Below are positions 58,828-64,000 of a stretch of DNA of 64,000 nt, piece after piece. The position numbers were made by a program, and so were the translations under genes. The stretch comes from an uncultured Christensenella sp. Its GTDB lineage: Bacteria > Bacillota > Clostridia > Christensenellales > Pumilibacteraceae. The notes beneath the pieces were generated by a model. The model was given only the letters and a program-made list of their open reading frames with translations, was not told the origin of the DNA and did no database searches. The stretch spans positions 112,616 to 176,615 of the forward strand of contig CAJTTD010000005.1 in the NCBI GenBank assembly GCA_910579205.1, given 5' to 3'. The first letter of the stretch is position 1. Each line of letters begins with the position of its first letter.

Positions 58828-60248
58828 AATTCACCGCCCGTTATTATATACGACTTGCCGCCGTTTTTGGTAACTTCTTCGGCTTTGTAGCCGTACTCTT
58901 TCATTAAAATGTTGAACACGCTCGGCTGGCAAAATCCGCCTTGACATCGGCCCATGCCCGCGCGCGTTCTCAGCTTTATGCCGTCGAGCGTATGCGGACG
59001 CGGCTCGGTGCGTAGCGCCTCCAATATCTCGCCTAACGTTACGTTTTCGCATCGGCATACTATTGCGCCGTAAGCGGGATCGCGTTTTATGACTTCGTTT
59101 TTGCCGTCGCGGTCAAGCTCCGCAAACCACGACATGCTCTTTCTATGCGGATCGAAACGTAGGTTTTGCTCCGCGCCGAGCGCCTCGGCTATCCGCTCCG
59201 CCACGTAACGACCAATGGCGGGCGCGCTCGTAAGTCCGGGCGATTCTATGCCCGCAACATTGTACAGCTCTTTGGCTACGGCGCTTTGTTCAACAATAAA
59301 ATCGTGTCTGTCGCAATACGCGCGCACTCCCGCAAATGATGTTATCGTCTGCCCGAACGGGATGTTTTCCACCGTGCGCGCCGACTTGCTCCTTATCTCT
59401 TCAAACCCGCAGCGACGCACCGCTACGTCGTGTTCGGCTTCTTCCACCGACGTCGGACCGACAAGAAGATTGCCGTCAACCGTAGGCGTTACAAGCACGC
59501 CCTTGCCCGCCTTTGTCGGGACGGAAAATATCGTGTGCGACACGAACGCGCCCGCGCTTTTGTCGAGCAGTATGTATTCGCCCTTGCGCGCGCCTATCTT
59601 GAACGAGCGATCTCCGAACAGCTCCGCGACGCGCTGTGCGCCGTAGCCCGCACAGTTCACCGCCATGCGCGCACATATCGTTTCGCCGCTTTCCGAATGG
59701 AGCGCGCAACCGCTTTCCGTCCTATCGACCGACGATACTTTAAACCCGCATTTTAGCGCCGCGCCGTTGTCCATTGCGTTGCCTATTGCGGCTATGGTCA
59801 TGCCGTATGGGCATATAATGCCCGCAGACGGGGCGTAGAGCGCCGAAACTACGTTGCGAGACAAATTATGCTCCAGCTCGCGCGCCGCGTCGCCGTCGAG
59901 CATTTGCAAGCCCTTTACGCCGTTTTTAAGTCCGTTTTCATACAGATGACGAATGCGTTCTTCCTGCCCCGACTGCGCGGTTACAAGCGCACCTATCCGC
60001 TTGAATTTTACGCCCAGCTCGTCGGAAACGCGCTCCATTATATTGCTGCCTTCGATATTGAACTTGGCTTTGAGCGTGCCGTATTCCGCGTCGAATCCCG
60101 CATGCACGATCCCGCTGTTAGCTCGGCTCGCCCCCGCGCAAACATCGTCCGCAGCTTCCAATACGACAACGGAAAGCTTGTATCCGACAAGCTCCCGCGC
60201 ACAAAACGCTCCCACTATTCCGCCGCCTATTACCGCCACGTCGTACAT
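58824..60248 (-). CDS. GlpA-like FAD-dependent dehydrogenase with BFD-like [2Fe-2S] domain
   Basis: The start ATG at 60248 (MYDVAVIGGGIVG) has GAGGGGTG six bases upstream (474 residues). The DAO fold carries GGGIVGAFCARELVGY, ASRANSGIVHAG (glycerol-3-phosphate dehydrogenase-like) and KGEYILLDKSAGAFV. The C-terminal ~80 residues form a BFD-like domain with CRCENV and, after a gap, GMGRCQGGFC, four Cys for a [2Fe-2S] cluster. It is likely the anaerobic sn-glycerol-3-phosphate dehydrogenase subunit. GlpK/GlpF are not in the window, so another 2-hydroxy substrate cannot be excluded. Confidence 0.9.
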   Translation of the reverse strand: MYDVAVIGGGIVGAFCARELVGYKLSVVVLEAADDVCAGASRANSGIVHAGFDAEYGTLKAKFNIEGSNIMERVSDELGVKFKRIGALVTAQSGQEERIRHLYENGLKNGVKGLQMLDGDAARELEHNLSRNVVSALYAPSAGIICPYGMTIAAIGNAMDNGAALKCGFKVSSVDRTESGCALHSESGETICARMAVNCAGYGAQRVAELFGDRSFKIGARKGEYILLDKSAGAFVSHTIFSVPTKAGKGVLVTPTVDGNLLVGPTSVEEAEHDVAVRRCGFEEIRSKSARTVENIPFGQTITSFAGVRAYCDRHDFIVEQSAVAKELYNVAGIESPGLTSAPAIGRYVAERIAEALGAEQNLRFDPHRKSMSWFAELDRDGKNEVIKRDPAYGAIVCRCENVTLGEILEALRTEPRPHTLDGIKLRTRAGMGRCQGGFCQPSVFNILMKEYGYKAEEVTKNGGKSYIITGGEL

Positions 60249-60278
60249 TGTTTCACCCCTCACCCGTATTTTAGGTAT

Positions 60279-60437
60279 TTACCAATCTTCTTTAATGTAT
60301 CTCGACGGCTGCTTAACGTCGTCGTAAAACTCGTCGTAACTGTCTTTTGCCGACTTTTTGCGCGTCGGAAAATCGTCTTGCTCGAAAGCGTCTTCATCGC
60401 AGTTGTCGGCTATTCTCATAAGCTCCAGATTTGTCAT
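60279..60437 (-). CDS. 52-residue acidic protein leading the glp-type operon
   Basis: Between the operon promoter and the GlpA-like gene lies an intact ATG-to-TAA frame of 52 codons starting MTNLELMRIADNCDEDAFEQ. It is rich in Asp, Glu, Lys and Tyr (DSYDEFYDDVKQPSRYIKEDW), has no membrane segment, one Cys, and uses codons like its neighbours. ACGGGTGTG precedes the ATG at a plausible distance. It ends 30 bases before the GlpA-like start. No family is recognised. It could be a small regulatory or accessory subunit. Confidence 0.6.
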   Translation of the reverse strand: MTNLELMRIADNCDEDAFEQDDFPTRKKSAKDSYDEFYDDVKQPSRYIKEDW

Positions 60438-60465
60438 CGATCACACCCGTTAATTAGATAGGGTA

Positions 60466-60494
60466 ATTATAACTCAAAACAACGGCGTTGTCAA
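60466..60494 (-). promoter_or_regulatory. Consensus promoter of the glp-type operon
   Basis: On the minus strand TTGACA (60494-60489), 17 bases, TATAAT (60471-60466), 29 bases before the 52-codon gene. Confidence 0.93.
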
Positions 60495-60795
60495 TAGGCA
60501 ATATCCGTCAATGTTATAGAGCGCGGATGCATCCACCGAACTGAGACGGAAAACTTCCGTTAAGCGCATAAGCCGCGCCGATGTGATTATTTACACCGAG
60601 CGCAAATCGGCGCAATTTAAATGACGGCGCATATATCGTGATTTGATCGCCATGCGCCCGAGCTTTGAGCTATGCTCGCATTGATTTTGTTTATCGAGAC
60701 ATTCGGTACTGCGCTAACTCTATCGTGCCGTTCGACAAAAAACAGCTGTTAGTTCACGAGTCGCAACTTTTTAAGATCATACTAAATAGTCGCGC
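60495..60795. other. Region without a supported gene between the glp promoter and nitroreductase
   Basis: A plus-strand frame of 67 codons (60665-60868) has a rather protein-like composition (CANSIVPFDKKQLLVHESQ) but no RBS and overlaps the nitroreductase end. It could be a gene remnant. Nothing else is seen. Confidence 0.4.
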
Positions 60796-61304
60796 TCACT
60801 TATATGACAGCACGCATTCGGAGAGCGGTTTGCGCGTGGTTTTGGCGGCGTTTTCACACAACGGATAACCGAGCGATATTATTGCCATTAGGTCGTAGCG
60901 GTCATTATCCGCTTGCAGAAGCTCTTTCACTTCGGTTTGTCTGTCGAGTATCTCGCCTATCCGGCACGAACCGATCCCGAGCGACGTTGCCGTGAGCAAC
61001 ATATTTTGTATACACGCACCCATTGTTTGGCAGTCTTTTGTGTAGTCAAACGCATTGTCTTTATCCAAGAACACGCAAATCAAGCAATCGGCGTTTTTTA
61101 CAAACGTGCTGCGTTGCATTAGGTCGGCTATGTCGCGTATGAGCGTTTTGTCTTGTTGCACACGACGACGAAACGCCAAGGTTGAATGTTCTTCGCGCTC
61201 GGCGCGAGTATAGCGGACTGCAAAATTTCGTCAAGCTTTTCTTGCTCGATTGGTTTCGGCTTATATTGTCGAACAGAAATTCTGTTTAATATTGCGTTAT
61301 TCAT
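60796..61304 (-). pseudogene. Nitroreductase family protein, frameshifted
   Basis: An ATG at 61304 with AGGAG upstream opens a frame reading MNNAILNRISVRQYKPKPIE...SAKNIQPWRFVVV, the FMN-binding N-terminal part of a nitroreductase. Near 61153 the frame shifts, and the rest (DKTLIRDIADLMQRSTF ... LGIGSCRIGEILD ... IISLGYPL) continues in another frame to the stop at 60796. Restoring one base (AAA for AA in the CAACAAGAC stretch) gives an intact ~169-residue protein. It is either a recent pseudogene or an assembly error. Family members reduce nitro compounds, quinones or flavins with NAD(P)H. Confidence 0.8.
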
Positions 61305-61352
61305 AATACTCCTTTATATGGTTATCCCACGTAAATGTGTGGGGATAATATG

Positions 61353-61838
61353 TCAATATATTGTTATCAAATCTCCGTAAAGTTTTTCTTGCAATAGTTT
61401 AATGTCTTTTATCGAGAAAAAATAAAGTTCTTTTTTTACACCGTCTTTCATTTTAATATGTAATTTCCAACATCCGCCTTCATTTAACTCTCCGACAAAT
61501 ATAGTAAATATATATCTGAATTCAAAATGGATGTAAAACATGCTTTGAACATCTTGTATTTGTATATGCTCTATCGCTTTTTTTCGATCGCAGATCGCGA
61601 CTGTATCTTCTGTAAATTTAAACTCTTTTCCGCGATGAAACTTACACAATACGGTCAAAGCGATCATAACCGATTCGTAAACCGCAAAGAATATTAGCTC
61701 GGGTATACAATCACTCATGCCATCGAAGTCCACGCAAAAACAAATACCTATTGCTATGAGAGATAAAGCCCCCATCACCGAAAAAGTTCCGAATAATTTA
61801 ACTAAAAACATCGGATTTGACTTTAAATTTACCGACAT
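61353..61838 (-). CDS. Unknown small membrane protein
   Basis: The 161-residue product has two membrane helices (~12-36 and ~45-64) and a C-terminal ~95-residue beta-rich domain (KFTEDTVAICDRKKAIEHIQIQDVQS..., ELYFFSIKDIKLLQEKLYG). The layout resembles bacterial PH-domain (YcxB/bPH-like) membrane proteins. AAAGGAG precedes the ATG. The sequence is more AT-rich than the main part of the window. No function can be assigned. Confidence 0.6.
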   Translation of the reverse strand: MSVNLKSNPMFLVKLFGTFSVMGALSLIAIGICFCVDFDGMSDCIPELIFFAVYESVMIALTVLCKFHRGKEFKFTEDTVAICDRKKAIEHIQIQDVQSMFYIHFEFRYIFTIFVGELNEGGCWKLHIKMKDGVKKELYFFSIKDIKLLQEKLYGDLITIY

Positions 61839-61975
61839 TGATTTTCTCCTTTAAAAGATACCTCTGTAAATAGCCATACGGAAAAATAAACGGATAAGTT
61901 GAAAAGTTCGGAAAACGCGTCTACGGTCGGCGTTGCAATGCGGTTGCCCTATGCGTCGTGTGAGTAAATGTAAGT

Positions 61976-62401
61976 TTAGTTATTTGTTCGCACTTCGATT
62001 TTACCGACAAATAATGCCTCGAATTCTTCTATCGTGCCTTCTTTTATCAATGACGCTTCCGCCATAAGAGACGTAGATACATTTCCATGCTTTCGTATGA
62101 TGTAATAGCATTGTCCTATCTTAATTACTTTCTTTATACTATTAGTCGGTATTTTTTCTTTATTATCCAAGCCTACGATATATTCGATAAAACCGTGATC
62201 TGCAATCAGTTCTATATTGACATTGGCACGCGGCTTTTTGATAGTGCGGTATTTCACAACAAAATATATCAACGACAACGCCAACAATATAGATAATACA
62301 ATACTGCCTACAATGCCATAATCATATAAAACACTGAAAATTATAAGCAACGGCGCAACAATAAACACACAAACGGCTTCTACTATTATCACGCCGAGCA
62401 A
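61976..62401 (-). CDS. Unknown small membrane protein, start possibly damaged
   Basis: The frame (141 residues from a TTG) has two helices (~3-24, ~29-49) and a beta-rich C-terminal domain (FIEYIVGLDNKEKIPTNSIKKVIKIGQCYYIIRK) of YcxB/bPH-like layout, similar in plan to the neighbouring gene at 61353. No RBS precedes the TTG. An upstream frame MRSLQNKNL runs into it if one T is restored near 62402, so the true start may be lost by a single-base deletion. Confidence 0.5.
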   Translation of the reverse strand: MLGVIIVEAVCVFIVAPLLIIFSVLYDYGIVGSIVLSILLALSLIYFVVKYRTIKKPRANVNIELIADHGFIEYIVGLDNKEKIPTNSIKKVIKIGQCYYIIRKHGNVSTSLMAEASLIKEGTIEEFEALFVGKIEVRTNN

Positions 62402-62757
62402 CGAAGATTTTTATTCTGTAAACTGCGCATTTATCGGACAACACACCCTCGAATCTTACCATAAACTACATACGTCCTCCGGTAAAATATCATTATTTAT
62501 CTTACTCTCGCAACAATGGAGAAACAACAACTATGCTAAAAGTCTCCAACCGCAAAAATATCGCTCGCTATGAAATTGCGAAAGTTGCAAAAGTTTGGAA
62601 TACACCTTTTCGTGCGGCATTGAGACGTGATTGCATACATAGTATGTATATACTACCACAACATCGTCCGCACTGTCAAGTACGACTGTTTTTACTTTGC
62701 GCGTCTTAATATTTGAAAAACTCGCATTATGCTGCGATAAAATCAGCTTATATGATT
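62402..62757. other. Gene-poor AT-rich interval
   Basis: A plus-strand frame from the ATG at 62534 (MLKVSNRKNIARYEIAKVAK, ~55 codons) lacks an RBS and a match I can name; it may be a gene remnant. A short TATGTATATAC stretch lies near 62645. Nothing else is supported. Confidence 0.35.
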
Positions 62758-63160
62758 TAATTCGGTTTATCCTTTTGCTTGTACTTGCTCAAGCATATAC
62801 ATGTCGTTGTAACTATAATATAAACTAAAACGTAAGCTCCGAACATGCTGCCGATCACTATGATGGTAATACTATCGATTTGCACCAATAAATACAAAAT
62901 CGGTATTAAACTAACTGGATCACGGCTAACACGTTGCCCAATATCTGCACCGCAAAAATCGGCGCTATCACTCCGTAATCACGCACATCGCCATACACCG
63001 AATCTTTGCCCCCTATACCGCGAAACATCCAAGTGAATTTTTTTATTTTTACCTTTCTAAAAAGTTCGGGATCTATTTCATATAACCGAATAGAAGAAAA
63101 CGGGCACAATAAAGGCATGAGCAATGTCAAAAATATAGACATTATCAACTCAGCGATCAT
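62758..63160 (-). pseudogene. Unknown small membrane protein, frameshifted
   Basis: A clear AGGAG eight bases upstream fixes the ATG at 63160. The first frame (MIAELIMSIFLTLLMPLLCP...) stops at 62906 after 84 residues. The next frame continues directly with LIPILYLLVQIDSITIIVIG and ends at 62758 with a KYKQKDKPN tail. Adding one T to the TTT run at ~62908 joins them into a ~133-residue protein with three membrane helices. Family unknown. Confidence 0.55.
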
Positions 63161-63600
63161 TTTATTATCTCCTATCGCGCTCGTTTTATGTCGCAAACAA
63201 AGCATTGAAATTGCGCCAAGCCCATCCGATTTGCATGCGGGCGTTTCGGCGCAGTTACTTCATGCGACGTGAGCATATTTTACCATGACGCAGCCGACGC
63301 TGTCAAGTACGTATTTAAGCCTTGTACGTCTTTACCTTAAAAATACAGCTGTACACATAATATAGTTCTTTCTTTGCTTTAAATGCTATATATTGCTGCA
63401 TGCAGACTGCACGTCGCAAGCGTTAGATAGCGCTATAATATCGATCTTGATAACGGTCTGATACGCAATCGAGCCTATAGACTTCTAAATGAACGAAAAA
63501 GGCGCTTGTTGATTCAAATATCTATTAAACGCGATACCGCAACGACAAAACATTGACAGATTTGGATATGCCGCAACGTGTTCGTGACATTTACACATAC
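63161..63600. other. Intergenic region without supported gene
   Basis: No open frame with an RBS is seen. A fragment near 63488 (TGAACGAAAAAGGCG) resembles the beginning of the downstream 104-bp repeat unit and may be a further decayed copy. Confidence 0.4.
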
Positions 63601-63852
63601 GAAAAAAGACGTCTGATCTCTCAAACGTCTCTTTTCAATTAAATGCGATGCTACGTCTCCCGCTTCGTTGTCGCTCTCGCTACGACGTATAATGTTCTTT
63701 GAACGAAAAAAGACGTCTGATTTCTCAAACGTCTCTTTTCAATTAAATGCGATACTACGTCTCCCGCTTCGTTGTCGCTCTCGCTACGACATGTAATGTT
63801 CCTTGAACGAAAAAAGACGTCTGATCTCTCAAACGTCTCTTTTCAATTAAAT
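63601..63852 (-). repeat. Tandem 104-bp units: deleted 5S rRNA relics, each with a terminator
   Basis: GAAAAAAGACGTCTGAT begins at 63601, 63705 and 63809, an exact 104-base period. On the minus strand each copy is a terminator: AGACGT...ACGTCT hairpin followed by TTTTTT. The sequence between terminators matches the adjacent 5S gene piecewise (CATGTCGTAG, CGAGAG, CAACGAA.CGGGAG, CGCATTTAATTG) with the middle ~65-70 bases missing. The array therefore looks like two internally deleted 5S copies after the real 5S gene and its own terminator (63809). Confidence 0.85.
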
Positions 63853-63966
63853 GCGGCAGCTACCTACCCTCCCGGTTCGTTGCCAAACAGGTACTCTCGG
63901 CTCCATAGGGCTTAACTGCTGTGTTCGGAATGTGAACAGGTGTATCCCCTACGACATGACCACCGC
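63853..63966 (-). rRNA. rrf: 5S ribosomal RNA
   Basis: On the minus strand the sequence contains the conserved CACCTGTTCACATTCCGAACACAG and AGTTAAGCCC, GAGAGTA segments of 5S rRNA. The ends GCGGTGG and CTGCCGC pair as helix I, giving 114 nt. The tRNA-Asn gene lies directly upstream. Confidence 0.95.
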
Positions 63967-63968
63967 AA

Positions 63969-64000
63969 TGGCTCCCCGGACAGGACTCGAACCTGTGACA
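63969..64000 (-). tRNA. tRNA, probably Asn (3' part only)
   Basis: On the minus strand the last bases show variable loop GTC, T-arm ACAGG-TTCGAGT-CCTGT, acceptor strand CCGGGGA, discriminator G and encoded CCA. The TGTCAC-T-arm context and discriminator G fit tRNA-Asn, but the anticodon lies outside the window. Confidence 0.8.

Noticed and set aside
60665..60868. A 67-codon plus-strand frame with protein-like composition
   Set aside because: It has no RBS, overlaps the nitroreductase end and matches no family I recognise; at best a remnant.
62534..62710. A ~55-codon plus-strand frame starting MLKVSNRKNIARYE
   Set aside because: There is no Shine-Dalgarno and no supporting context. It might be the start of a decayed permease gene but cannot be supported.
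63601..63852. CRISPR array or small-RNA repeat cassette
   Set aside because: The units are 104 bp, nearly identical throughout, and are explained by 5S and terminator sequence.

Overview
The window looks like a chromosomal segment of an uncultured, anaerobic, gut-type member of the Bacillota (Clostridia), roughly half GC by eye. Points in favour are a V-type ATPase operon, a flavodiiron protein, a 2-hydroxyacyl-CoA dehydratase activase fusion, the anaerobic GlpA-like/FAD/DUF1667 trio, a GlyQS-type glycyl-tRNA synthetase, a SipW/TasA-like secretion module and InlB-type repeats. Many promoters are near-perfect TTGACA-17-TATAAT. This placement is inference from gene content only; no 16S gene is in the window.

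Layout. 1-8.5 kb (plus strand): end of an activase fusion, purA, an ABC exporter, a NADAR-like protein whose tail runs into a palindromic repeat, and mntP. 8.6-18.9 kb (mostly minus): a CTP synthase homologue lacking its glutaminase triad, an RnlA-like HEPN protein with an AT-hook, a large Ig-repeat surface protein, and an ECF-S/coaX/hom operon. 19-20.8 kb (plus): a 55-residue cysteine-rich protein and glyQS. 21-28.4 kb (minus): an InlB-repeat lipoprotein, an unknown membrane protein with guaB and gpsA, and a small lipoprotein. 28.5-38.6 kb (minus): rpiB followed by V-ATPase H-I-K-E-C-F-A-B-D, with an array of 86-bp tandem repeats between B and D. 38.6-41.8 kb: ywlE-like and ywlC/sua5 genes, a membrane protein, an AT-rich SLOG gene and an XRE regulator. 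41.8-49.1 kb (minus): fprA, a small membrane protein, pgk, a TIM-barrel protein, a MATE transporter and cardiolipin synthase. 49.3-57.1 kb (minus): a TasA-like protein, a 1678-residue secreted protein and a SipW-type signal peptidase with a long extra tail. 57.2-60.5 kb (minus): a glp-type redox operon led by a 52-residue protein. 60.8-63.2 kb: small genes carrying apparent single-base homopolymer deletions. 63.6-64 kb: tRNA-Asn and 5S rRNA followed by tandem, internally deleted 5S relics.

How the genes work together. Nucleotide metabolism (purA, guaB, pyrG-like), glycolysis and glycerolipid supply (pgk, gpsA, cls, glp genes) and Na+ bioenergetics (V-ATPase) form the housekeeping core. The ECF-S protein and CoaX link pantothenate uptake to CoA synthesis. 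The SipW-type peptidase very probably processes the TasA-like protein and the giant protein, giving a surface or matrix module. The most unusual items are the degenerate CTP synthase, the RnlA-like toxin homologue with no visible antitoxin, the repeat array inside the V-ATPase operon, the 5S-derived repeats and the extended SipW protein.
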